Positions 18,308 through 25,438 of a stretch of 41,521 nt of DNA are shown here, one piece after another; the first letter of the stretch is position 1, and every line of letters starts with the position of its first letter. The stretch lies in NCBI GenBank assembly GCA_019508115.1, contig JAEKMC010000079.1:1-41521 (forward strand), written 5' to 3'. The stretch is from Sphingomonas sp. Lineage in GTDB: Bacteria > Pseudomonadota > Alphaproteobacteria > Sphingomonadales > Sphingomonadaceae. Both the position numbers and the translations under genes were made by a program. Below the pieces are notes generated by a model. That model did no database searches, was not told the DNA's origin, and worked only from the letters and a program-made list of their open reading frames with translations.

Positions 18308-19245
18308 GTCGGCCGACACGCATCCTGCTGGTGACTGGCCTGTCCGGCGCGGGCCGAACCACCGTGCTCAAGACGCTCGAGGATCTGGGCTGGGAGGCGG
18401 TCGACAATCTGCCGATCAGCCTGCTCGACCGGCTGCTGTCGAGCCCGACGCCGCAGGGCGCGCCCGATGAGGATCAGCCGCTCGCGATCGGGATCGACAG
18501 CCGCACGCGGGGCTTTGACGCGCAGAGTATCCTCCGCCGCGTCGCGCGACTGCGCGAGGACCAGCAGCAGCAGGTCGAGATTTTGTTCGTCGACGCGGCC
18601 GACGCGGTGCTCGCCCAACGTTTCTCGGCGACGCGGCGGCGCCATCCGCTCGCGATCGACCGCCCCGCCGAAGACGGAATCGCCAGCGAGCGCGAATTGC
18701 TCGGCCGCTTGCGCGACGCCGCCGAGCATCTGATCGACACGAGCGATCTCACCACCAACGCGCTGCAGCAGGATATCCGCCGACGCTTCGGTGGAGAGCA
18801 AGCGGTCGATCCGACGCTCGTCATCTCGTCTTTCAGCTATGCGCGCGGGCTGCCGCGCGATGCCGATCTGGTGCTCGACATGCGATTCCTGCGCAATCCG
18901 CACTGGGATGAGACATTGCGGCCCGGCACCGGCATGGATGCCGACGTTTCGGCCTATATCGCCGCGGATCCGGCTTACGGCCCGGCTCTCGACGGAATCG
19001 AACAATTATTGCTGCTGTTGCTGCCGCGCTACGAGCGCGAGGGCAAAAGCTATATCACGATCGCGTTCGGCTGCACCGGCGGACGGCACCGTTCGGTCCA
19101 TGCCGCGGAGACTATCGCCAAGAGGTTGCGCACGGCGGGATTTTCGCCCACCATCGCCCACCGTGACCTGGCTCAAGAACAATCAGGCGCGCGGGAGAGG
19201 AAGCCGGACGATGGCACTGGCGCAATCGTGACGGTGGGAAAATGA
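18304..19245 (+). CDS. rapZ: RapZ-like nucleotide-binding adaptor protein
   Basis: The 313-aa protein starts at the ATG overlapping the hprK stop; a longer frame from 18121 runs inside hprK. It has the RapZ/YvcJ N-terminal P-loop domain and the conserved C-terminal domain (SFSYARGLPRDADLVLDMRFLRNPHW, ITIAFGCTGGRHRSVHAAE). The P-loop reads GLSGAGRTT (12-20): the invariant lysine is arginine, so nucleotide binding may be weak. RapZ is an RNA-binding adaptor for sRNA decay in enterobacteria; in alphaproteobacteria its role is less clear. The C-terminal tail (about 293-313) is poorly conserved. Confidence 0.9.
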   Translation: MSRPTRILLVTGLSGAGRTTVLKTLEDLGWEAVDNLPISLLDRLLSSPTPQGAPDEDQPLAIGIDSRTRGFDAQSILRRVARLREDQQQQVEILFVDAADAVLAQRFSATRRRHPLAIDRPAEDGIASERELLGRLRDAAEHLIDTSDLTTNALQQDIRRRFGGEQAVDPTLVISSFSYARGLPRDADLVLDMRFLRNPHWDETLRPGTGMDADVSAYIAADPAYGPALDGIEQLLLLLLPRYEREGKSYITIAFGCTGGRHRSVHAAETIAKRLRTAGFSPTIAHRDLAQEQSGARERKPDDGTGAIVTVGK

Positions 19246-19649
19246 TCGGATTGGTGCTGGTGACGCATGGCCAGCTGGCTGCGGAATTCGTGCGTGCGAT
19301 GGAGCATGTCGTCGGCCCCCAAGAGGCGGTCGAGGCCATCTGCATCGGGCCCGAGGACGATATGGAAGCGCGCCGCGCGGACATTGCGCGCGCGATCGCG
19401 GCCGTGGATCAAGGGCGTGGCGTCATATTGCTGACCGATCTGTTCGGCGGCACCCCGTCCAACCTGGCCATCTCGCTGATGGAGCCGGGACGGATCGAGG
19501 TGATTGCCGGGGTCAATCTGCCGATGCTGATCCGTCTGGAGGGCGCACGCAAGATGATGAAGGTTCAAACCGCGGTCGCCGCCGCGCGCGAAGCAGGCCG
19601 CAAATATATCTCAGTCGCGTCCGAAGTGCTGGGCGCCGCCGCCGCATGA
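19242..19649 (+). CDS. PTS mannose-type EIIA protein
   Basis: The 135-aa EIIA-Man domain has the phosphorylatable histidine at H9 (GLVLVTHGQLAAEF) and the second motif ILLTDLFGGTPSNLAISLM. No EIIB/C sugar permease is nearby, so like other alphaproteobacterial PTS sets this is likely regulatory: it takes phosphate from HPr rather than importing sugar. It overlaps rapZ and the HPr gene by 4 bases each. Confidence 0.92.
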   Translation: MIGLVLVTHGQLAAEFVRAMEHVVGPQEAVEAICIGPEDDMEARRADIARAIAAVDQGRGVILLTDLFGGTPSNLAISLMEPGRIEVIAGVNLPMLIRLEGARKMMKVQTAVAAAREAGRKYISVASEVLGAAAA

Positions 19650-19915
19650 CGGTCGAACGGACCATCACCATCACCAACAGACGTGGCCTGCACGCCCGCG
19701 CGAGCGCCAAGTTCGTCACGCTGGCTTCGACCCAGCCCGCCGCCGTCGAGGTCGAGAAAGACGGCTCCAAAGTAGCTGGAACATCGATCATGGGCCTGAT
19801 GATGCTGGGGGCGGCAATGGGCGACAATGTCATCATCAGCGCGCACGGCGATGGCGCCGAAGACGCGGTCGCCGCGCTATGTGCGCTGGTCGAGGATAAG
19901 TTCGGGGAGGAGTGA
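19646..19915 (+). CDS. ptsH: HPr phosphocarrier protein
   Basis: The 89-aa protein has the active histidine H16 in RRGLHARASAKF and the regulatory serine S47 in GTSIMGLMML, the target of HPr kinase. HPr passes phosphate from EI to EIIA. With hprK and the EIIA in the same operon, the phosphorylation state of HPr probably reports carbon or nitrogen status. EI is not in the window. A large bipartite hairpin overlaps its stop codon. Confidence 0.95.
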   Translation: MTVERTITITNRRGLHARASAKFVTLASTQPAAVEVEKDGSKVAGTSIMGLMMLGAAMGDNVIISAHGDGAEDAVAALCALVEDKFGEE

Positions 19916-19959
19916 CAATCAGAGGCGCACGTCCGGGAGACGTGCGACCGATTGTCACT
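19911..19959 (+). terminator. Bipartite hairpin at the end of the PTS operon
   Basis: The outer stem is 10 perfect base pairs (19911-19920 with 19950-19959) and the inner stem is 8 (19926-19933 with 19939-19946), with a 5-base loop. The outer arm includes the ptsH stop codon. No T run follows, so it may end the operon with Rho help or protect the 3' end of the message. Confidence 0.55.
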
Positions 19960-19999
19960 CGACGGCGAAGAGCCGCCGGACCTCGCCAAGGCTACCCCT

Positions 20000-20091
20000 C
20001 GTTGCGAGCGGAGCGAGGCAATCCACTCAACACGGTGGCTCGATGCCGCTACTTCGCCTGGATTGCCGGGCCGCTTGCGCGGCTCGCAACG
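20000..20091. repeat. Intergenic imperfect palindrome (GC-rich dispersed-repeat type)
   Basis: The left arm 20000-20025 starts CGTTGCGAGCGGAGCGAGGC and the right arm 20059-20091 ends GGCTCGCAACG. Outer parts (CGTTGCGAG / CTCGCAACG) and inner parts (GGCAATCCA / TGGATTGCC) pair perfectly, with unpaired bases between. It differs from the two palindromes in the flagellar operon. Such elements are common between genes in alphaproteobacteria. It sits between the converging HPr and Crp-family genes. Confidence 0.65.
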
Positions 20092-20104
20092 ATAGTCTGT
20101 GTGG

Positions 20105-20776
20105 TTAGCCCGCCGGCTTCTCCGCCAGCCGCGCCAGTGCCGCCATGTCGAGCAATTTCACGCGTCCGCGCGTGCCGGCGATCAACCGTTCGCCGCGCCA
20201 GCGACTCATGATTCGGCTGACGGTGGGCAGCGTCGCGGAGGTAAGATCGGCGAGATCCTGCCGCGACAAAGGCAATTCGCAACCGTCGGCCGCCGCCTCG
20301 CCGTAAGAGCGGCGCGCCATGCGCAGCAGGGTTCGCGCGATTCGCTGCTCGACCGGAACGCTCGACACCTCCTCCAGGCGCTCGATCAGCTGTTCCGCAT
20401 AGTTGGTGACGGTGCGCAGCACGTTGGCGGCGAGCGGCGGGCTGACGTCCATCAGCTGGCGCAATCCCTCGATCGGCCAGGCGAGCGCTTCCACGGGCGT
20501 GATCGCGGTGGCGGTGGCATGATTGAGTCGATTCTCGGCCGCGCCTAACGTTCCGATCGGCTGACCGCGCCCGAGCAGGGTCAGGGTGAGCGCGCCGCCA
20601 TCCTCCGATGCGCGCCAGACCTTCACCCGCCCCTTGGTGATCACGAACAGCTCGTCCGCCGTATCGCCTTGCGCAAAAAGGCTTTCGCCGATCGCGAATT
20701 TGCGCGCGTGCGCACGCCGATCGAGTGCGTTGCGGTCCGCCTCGCTCAATCCCGCGAACAGAGGGCCTGCGCTCAT
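20105..20776 (-). CDS. Crp/Fnr-family transcription regulator
   Basis: The 223-aa protein has an N-terminal cyclic-nucleotide-binding-type beta roll (KFAIGESLFAQGDTADELFVITKGRVKVWR), a dimer helix, and a C-terminal winged helix with LSRQDLADLTSATLPTVSRIMSRW. It lacks the N-terminal cysteine cluster of oxygen-sensing Fnr, so the signal is unknown; other Crp/Fnr relatives sense NO with heme or respond to redox. It is divergent from a globin-like gene, which makes control of that gene plausible. The stop lies near a dispersed palindrome. Confidence 0.9.
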   Translation of the reverse strand: MSAGPLFAGLSEADRNALDRRAHARKFAIGESLFAQGDTADELFVITKGRVKVWRASEDGGALTLTLLGRGQPIGTLGAAENRLNHATATAITPVEALAWPIEGLRQLMDVSPPLAANVLRTVTNYAEQLIERLEEVSSVPVEQRIARTLLRMARRSYGEAAADGCELPLSRQDLADLTSATLPTVSRIMSRWRGERLIAGTRGRVKLLDMAALARLAEKPAG

Positions 20777-20953
20777 TGCCCACCCGATCGGCTCTCACGA
20801 CGCCAGTGCGCCGAGCCATTCCCACGGACGAATGTAAACTTATTTTCGTTTTGTGTCGCGTTACTTGTCCCAGCGCAAAGACCCCACGCCCCCGAAACGA
20901 TAAGGCCGGGTTTTCGCCCCCAGAAATTAGCTGAAACGGTCGCGTGAGCTTGC

Positions 20954-21340
20954 GTGCAGACGTTACCTATTGAGACGATTGCAATCGTCGAGGCCACCGC
21001 GCCCGACGTCCAGGCCAAGGCCGCCGCGATAATCTTCCGGATGTGGCATCATCTGCCCTCCGAAGCCACGCGGCGCTTGCTGTTTGCGGAATTCGCGATC
21101 GAGGGACGCGTCGTCGGCCTGCTTGAGGCGATCACGGTTTCGGCGCGCCGGAAATGGCCGGAACCACTGCCCCGCTTGCTCACGCCGGCGGAAAATGAGG
21201 GTACGGACTCAATTTATTCGACAATGGAGCCCGCGTTGATGTTGGCTTTGACGGAAGCCTTAGGCAAGATGGGGACGAGCGTGGTATTAAATGCCTGGAA
21301 ACAGGCCTTCCGTTCTCTGACGGAAGGGCTTGCAGGCTAG
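20954..21340 (+). CDS. Divergent globin-like protein, apparently without proximal histidine
   Basis: This 128-aa protein starts at GTG (20954). Its opening (IETIAIVEATAPDVQAKAAA) and end (YSTMEPALMLALTEALGKMG, then AWKQAFRSLTEGLAG) resemble the first and last helices of single-domain bacterial globins such as Vitreoscilla haemoglobin. The middle is shortened: the segment between LPRLLTPAEN and YSTMEP lacks the F helix and the KH..A proximal heme ligand. It may therefore not bind heme normally. It is divergent from a Crp/Fnr regulator. The globin assignment comes from reading the pattern and is moderate; a hypothetical protein is the fallback. The start lacks a clear ribosome binding site. Confidence 0.5.
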   Translation: MQTLPIETIAIVEATAPDVQAKAAAIIFRMWHHLPSEATRRLLFAEFAIEGRVVGLLEAITVSARRKWPEPLPRLLTPAENEGTDSIYSTMEPALMLALTEALGKMGTSVVLNAWKQAFRSLTEGLAG

Positions 21341-21344
21341 AGTC

Positions 21345-21540
21345 CCCTCGGCGGCGTTGCGATGCTACCCCCCAAGGGCATCGTTTTGCCGAGGGATGAC
21401 ATGGATGTCGGCCTGTCCCGCAAGGGGCCTCTGTGTCGACATGGTGGCCTACCCCCACAGGGCCACCGCTGCTGCGCAAGGCAGCACCCATGTCGAGAAT
21501 AAGGTCGGGCCCGGGCAGCCGCATGGCGCCGGGCCCGTTT
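21345..21540 (+). ncRNA. Candidate structured non-coding RNA upstream of moaA
   Basis: The 245-base gap before moaA is packed with stems. H1 pairs 21345-21352 with 21388-21395 plus an inner 6-bp stem and a C-rich loop. H2 is GTCCC-GCAA-GGGGC at 21415-21428. A three-way junction is closed by a perfect 9-bp stem (21436-21444 with 21488-21496) around a hairpin at 21445-21465 and another at 21468-21485. A GC-rich terminator-like hairpin comes last. The H1 and junction hairpins show almost the same loop, CTACCCCC. It could be a small RNA or a moaA leader; I did not recognise a known family. Confidence 0.45.
21506..21540 (+). terminator. Strong GC hairpin with short T run upstream of moaA
   Basis: A perfect 9-bp stem (CGGGCCCGG at 21506-21514 with CCGGGCCCG at 21529-21537) encloses a smaller GCC/GGC hairpin and is followed by TTTCG. 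It looks like an intrinsic terminator for the globin-like gene or for the candidate RNA, 45 bases ahead of the moaA start. Confidence 0.6.
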
Positions 21541-21585
21541 CGTCCGGCCATTGCCGGTCATAGTGTGAAGCCCTAACTAGGCCGC

Positions 21586-22593
21586 ATGGCCCAGGCCCTG
21601 CCCTCTTCCGCGTCCCTGATCGACGGCTTCGGCCGCGCGATCACCTATCTGCGCATCTCGGTTACCGACCGCTGCGACCTGCGCTGCCGCTATTGCATGG
21701 CGGAGGAGATGCAGTTTCTGGCACCCAGTAAGCTGATGGCGATCGACGAGATCGCCGAGATCGCCGACGCGTTCATCGCGCGCGGCGTGCGACGCATCCG
21801 ACTTACGGGGGGCGAGCCGCTGGTGCGGCGCGGCGTCAGCCAATTGGCGGGCCGAATCGGACAGCGGCTGGGCGATGGCCTCGACGAGCTCACGCTGACC
21901 ACGAACGGCACGCGACTGGCGGCCGAGGCCGAGGCGCTGGCGGCGGCCGGGGTGAAGCGGATCAACGTCAGCCTCGACAGCAGGGATCCCGCGCGCTTCC
22001 GCCACATCACGCGCACCGGCGACGTCGCCAAGGTGCTGGACGGGATAAAGGCGGCCAAGTCCGCGGGTCTGCGCATCAAGATCAACATGGTGGCTTTGAA
22101 GGGCCTCAACGAAGACGAGATCGAGCCGATGCTGCGCTGGTGCGCGGCCGAAGGGCACGACCTCACGCTGATCGAGACGATGCCACTGGGCGCCATCGAG
22201 GAAGACCGGACCGATCGCTATCTCCCGCTCGACGGGGTGCGGCGGCGGCTGGAGGCACGCTACACGCTCGCCCCGTTGCCCGAGCGCACCGGCGGGCCCG
22301 CCCGCTATGCCCGCGTGGCCGAGCTGGATGCGAAGATCGGCTTCATAACGCCGCTCACCGACAATTTCTGCGCGGGGTGCAACCGCGTGCGCCTGACCGC
22401 CGAGGGGCAGCTCTACCTTTGCCTGGGCCGTGAGGACCGGATCGATCTGCGCGCCGCGCTTCGCGAGGGCGGGCCCACCGCGCTCGACGCGGCGCTCGAC
22501 CGCGCAATGGCGGCCAAGCCCGAACGCCATGCCTTCGCGATCGAGGCGGCGCAGCCTGCGGTCGCTCGCCACATGAACGTGACAGGCGGATGA
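21586..22593 (+). CDS. moaA: MoaA, GTP 3',8-cyclase (molybdenum cofactor synthesis)
   Basis: The 335-aa radical-SAM enzyme has the N-terminal cluster motif CDLRCRYC, the SAM-binding TGGEPLVRRG, the C-terminal cluster ligands CAGCNRVRLTAEGQLYLC and the terminal GG needed for activity. It converts GTP to 3',8-cyclo-dihydro-GTP, the first step of molybdopterin synthesis. The cofactor is required by the xanthine dehydrogenase encoded at 37621-41374 in this same window. The gene overlaps nadK by 4 bases. Confidence 0.97.
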   Translation: MAQALPSSASLIDGFGRAITYLRISVTDRCDLRCRYCMAEEMQFLAPSKLMAIDEIAEIADAFIARGVRRIRLTGGEPLVRRGVSQLAGRIGQRLGDGLDELTLTTNGTRLAAEAEALAAAGVKRINVSLDSRDPARFRHITRTGDVAKVLDGIKAAKSAGLRIKINMVALKGLNEDEIEPMLRWCAAEGHDLTLIETMPLGAIEEDRTDRYLPLDGVRRRLEARYTLAPLPERTGGPARYARVAELDAKIGFITPLTDNFCAGCNRVRLTAEGQLYLCLGREDRIDLRAALREGGPTALDAALDRAMAAKPERHAFAIEAAQPAVARHMNVTGG

Positions 22594-23366
22594 GCGTCGA
22601 GGTCAAGCTGGCGCTGGCCGCCTCGCCATCCGAACAGGCGCAGGAAGCCGCCAGGGAGCTCGAACAGCGTTACGAATGGGTCTCTCCCAAGGAAGCTGAC
22701 CTCATGGTCGCGCTCGGCGGCGACGGCTTCCTGCTGCAGACCTTGCATACGATGCTCGATCGCCATCGGGCGCTGCCGGTGTTCGGGATGAATCTCGGCA
22801 CGGTCGGCTTCCTGATGAACGAATGGTCACCCGATTTGCTCGAAAACCGGCTGATGGCGGCAAAGACGATCAAGGTCGCGCCGCTCAGGATGGATGCGGT
22901 CACGATCGACGGCGAGAAGATGTCGCTCGCGGCGATCAACGAAGTGTCGCTGCTGCGCGAAACGCGCCAGACCGCCTGGATCGAGGTGAGCGTGGACGAC
23001 CGCGTGGTACTGGCGGAGCTGGTCGCCGATGGCGTGCTCGTCTCCACGCCCGCGGGTTCGACCGCCTATAATTTTTCGGCGCACGGGCCGATCCTGCCGC
23101 TGGAAAGCGCCCTCGTCGCGCTGACGCCGATCAGCCCGTTCCGCCCCCGCCGCTGGCGCGGCGCGATCCTGCGCGACAATACGCGGATCAAGTTCCGCGT
23201 GCTCGATCCGGTGAAACGCCCGGTCAGCGCGGTTGCCGACCAGCGCGAGGTTCGCGACGTCGCGAGCGTGGAAGTGACGGTGGACCGGAGCAACGTGCTC
23301 ACGCTGATGTTCGATCCCGAGCATGCGCTCGACGATCGGATCGCGATGGAGCAATTCGCGATCTGA
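22590..23366 (+). CDS. nadK: NAD kinase
   Basis: The 258-aa protein has the NAD-kinase signature GGDGFLLQTLH, the GMNLGTVGFLMNE segment and STPAGSTAYNFSAHGPILPL. It phosphorylates NAD to NADP using ATP in the cytoplasm. Its start overlaps the moaA stop, so the two genes are probably co-translated. Confidence 0.96.
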   Translation: MSVEVKLALAASPSEQAQEAARELEQRYEWVSPKEADLMVALGGDGFLLQTLHTMLDRHRALPVFGMNLGTVGFLMNEWSPDLLENRLMAAKTIKVAPLRMDAVTIDGEKMSLAAINEVSLLRETRQTAWIEVSVDDRVVLAELVADGVLVSTPAGSTAYNFSAHGPILPLESALVALTPISPFRPRRWRGAILRDNTRIKFRVLDPVKRPVSAVADQREVRDVASVEVTVDRSNVLTLMFDPEHALDDRIAMEQFAI

Positions 23367-23442
23367 ATTAATGTCCCTAATCGCTTGCGCCCGCGCGAGG
23401 CTTTTGCCATAGGCCGCGCCTTCAACGGCCCGATGGGCCTGT

Positions 23443-23517
23443 TCCCCGGTAGCTCAGTGGTAGAGCGTTCGACTGTTAATCGAATGGTCGCTGGTTCGAA
23501 TCCGGCCCGGGGAGCCA
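23443..23517 (+). tRNA. tRNA-Asn (anticodon GTT)
   Basis: A complete cloverleaf: acceptor TCCCCGG / CCGGGGA, D arm AGCTCAGTGGTAGAGC, anticodon stem TTCGA / TCGAA with GTT at 23475-23477, T loop TTCGAAT and an encoded GCCA end. The 3' end borders a gene-poor stretch that looks like an old integration site. Confidence 0.97.
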
Positions 23518-23818
23518 CTTATTTTGCGTAATCCATTGATTTCGTTAGAGAAATCCCCGGTTTGGCGCACTTAGTCCCCGCATTCGTCCCCACAAAACCA
23601 GTACGCCGTGTGACGTTTGCGCTTCATTCTTAGCGTCGCAGCCGGGCGCGATCGTAGCCGGCGTGGGCCACGAACACTCAACTTCTGCTGGTGGCCCTTA
23701 AATGGCCCACCCCAGCCGGGCGGGCAATTCCCCCACCAAGACATGTCATGTGGTTTTCGCAGCGTCCACGAGCTTCGCTTCCCCAAGGGGGTAACCTAGT
23801 GCGCCTTCGTGAACTGCT

Positions 23819-23854
23819 CCTCCTTCCGGACTCGCACCGGCGCCAAAACGGGAT
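23819..23854. repeat. 36-bp direct repeat, left copy
   Basis: This sequence (CCTCCTTCCGGACTCGCACC followed by GGCGCCAAAACGGGAT) recurs at 34877-34912 with one C-to-T change. Weak similarity continues to the right in both copies: the shared word CGCCCCAG begins about 63 bases after the repeat in each. The two copies flank the eight-gene FecI-regulated operon. Confidence 0.85.
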
Positions 23855-24320
23855 CGTAGAGGGCTCGAAATGGCACTATTCGACCGCGCCTTTCAGGTAT
23901 CTTTGGAGGGCAGCTACGCGCCCCAGTCGCGGCCGTTCGCGCGGATCGAAGAGTCGCCCGAAAGCGGTCCGTCGTTTTTTTCGGTATCTCCTGGGTGTGT
24001 GCTTCCGGCCTACAATGAGGCGAGGCTCTGGAATTTGATCAGGCCGAGAGCGATCCGCCCAGTTTGGCGCTGGGCATGACACTGTAGAATGCGGAAAAGG
24101 ACTTCGAGGTTGGGCGCTCGATACGCTTTGCGACGGCCTCTCGAACGGTCCCAGGCTGTCGTTCGGAGGCGGCACCTCGCTGTCGAAGGCTTCACCTCCA
24201 ACTACAGGCTTTCATTCATACGTTACCGTTCGACTTTTTGGCATCGAACTACCGTGTAGGTATGCATGGCGGCAGCCCGCTGGAACGCTTCGCGCCAGAG
24301 CGCGGAGGTCTCCGCGGAAC

Positions 24321-24346
24321 CCGGCGCGATGCGTTTCCTGCGCCGG
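24321..24346 (-). terminator. Possible terminator after the island operon
   Basis: A perfect 7-bp GC stem (CCGGCGC 24321-24327 with GCGCCGG 24340-24346) lies about 20 bases past the last stop of the minus-strand operon. No T run follows on that strand, so the call is tentative. Confidence 0.35.
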
Positions 24347-24364
24347 AGAGAACGGCCAGGTTTT

Positions 24365-25438
24365 TTAGGGCAAAGTATCCGGTTCCAAGAGTTTTCCCAA
24401 GGCAGCGGCTTGCGATCCACCGTCGATGCCGTGCTCCTTCAGCCAAGATTCGTTATGATAAGTGGAGGAATAGCGGTCGCCATCGTCGCACAGCAGCGTA
24501 ACGATGCTGCCGGTCTCGCCCCGATCGGCCATCTCGCGCATTATGGTGAGACACGCATGGAAATTGGTCCCCGTCGAGCCGCCAAGCCTGCGGCCGATGC
24601 GCCGGGAAAGCACCATCATCGCGCCGATGCTTTCCTCGTCCGCCACCGCGATCATCCGGTCAATCACGCTCGGGATGAAGCTCGGCTCGACCCGAGCCCG
24701 GCCGATGCCCTCGATCCGTGACGCGCACCCCGCGGGCAAGGCGACGACCGAGCGATCGGCAAAATGCCGGTGAAACACCGATCCCGCTGGATCAGCGACG
24801 CACAGACGTGTGGGATAGCGACGATAGCGGATGAACCGGCCGATCGTCGCCGCGGTGCCGCCGGTTCCCGCCCCGCAGACGATCCAGGTCGGAACGGAAT
24901 GCTCCTCCTCCGCCAGCTGCGCGAAAATGCTCTCAGCGATATTGTTGTTGCCGCGCCAGTCGGTCGCGCGTTCGGCATAGGTGAACTGATCGAGATAATG
25001 GCCATTCGTCTCGACGGCGAGGCGCTGCGCGGTAGCGTAAACGTCGCGCGGATCGTCAACCACATGGATTTTCCCGCCATAGAAACGGATCGCATTCACC
25101 TTCGGCGCGGCCGTCGACGCGGGGACGACGGCGATGAAGGGCAGGCCCAGCATGCGGGCGAAATAGGCCTCCGACACCGCCGTCGAGCCCGAGGAGGATT
25201 CTATCAATAGCGTCTGGGGTCCAATCCACTGATTGCATAGCGCGTACAGAAACAGCGAGCGCGCCAGCCGGTGCTTGAGGCTGCCGGTAGGATGGGCGCT
25301 CTCATCCTTGAGATAGAGCGGAATGCCCGGGAAACGGGCGAGATCGAGGCGGATGAGATGGGTTTCGGCCGAGCGGGTCTGGTCTGCCTCGATCCGCTGG
25401 ATGGCCTGTTGCAGCCAAGCGCGATGCGCGCCATTCAC
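24365..25438 (-). CDS. Cds1-like PLP-dependent cysteine synthase/desulfhydrase
   Basis: The 357-aa fold-type II PLP enzyme has the PLP lysine at K55 (LKDESAHPTGSLKHRLARSL), the substrate loop SSGSTAVS (about 82-89) and the phosphate-binding GAGTGGTAATIG. The wording (FTYAERATDWRGNNNIAESIF) is close to my recollection of mycobacterial Cds1, an L-cysteine desulfhydrase that releases H2S, ammonia and pyruvate, more than to CysK. The start GTG overlaps the M3 peptidase stop by 4 bases. As last gene of a peptide-uptake operon it probably handles cysteine freed from the peptide; synthesis in reverse cannot be excluded. Confidence 0.82.
   Translation of the reverse strand: MNGAHRAWLQQAIQRIEADQTRSAETHLIRLDLARFPGIPLYLKDESAHPTGSLKHRLARSLFLYALCNQWIGPQTLLIESSSGSTAVSEAYFARMLGLPFIAVVPASTAAPKVNAIRFYGGKIHVVDDPRDVYATAQRLAVETNGHYLDQFTYAERATDWRGNNNIAESIFAQLAEEEHSVPTWIVCGAGTGGTAATIGRFIRYRRYPTRLCVADPAGSVFHRHFADRSVVALPAGCASRIEGIGRARVEPSFIPSVIDRMIAVADEESIGAMMVLSRRIGRRLGGSTGTNFHACLTIMREMADRGETGSIVTLLCDDGDRYSSTYHNESWLKEHGIDGGSQAAALGKLLEPDTLP

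Larger units (their letters stand above)
23518..24364. other. Gene-poor scar between tRNA-Asn and the island operon
   Basis: About 850 bases without a convincing gene. Short open frames on both strands show no recognisable domain and no ribosome binding sites. The stretch begins directly at the tRNA 3' end, contains one copy of a 36-bp sequence repeated at 34877, and reads like decayed coding DNA. It probably represents remnants at the edge of an integrated element, although no integrase or transposase motif could be recognised. Confidence 0.5.

Noticed and set aside
21345-21540. Identification of the structured RNA as 6S, SRP, tmRNA or a Moco riboswitch
   Set aside because: No closing long stem of 6S, no GGAAGG-type SRP loop, no tmRNA tag or acceptor end, and no resemblance to the Moco motif as I remember it. 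It is left unassigned.
23571-23786. Small minus-strand frame of 71 aa next to tRNA-Asn
   Set aside because: No recognisable domain, no ribosome binding site and composition of decayed DNA; I could not support it as an integrase fragment or any other gene.
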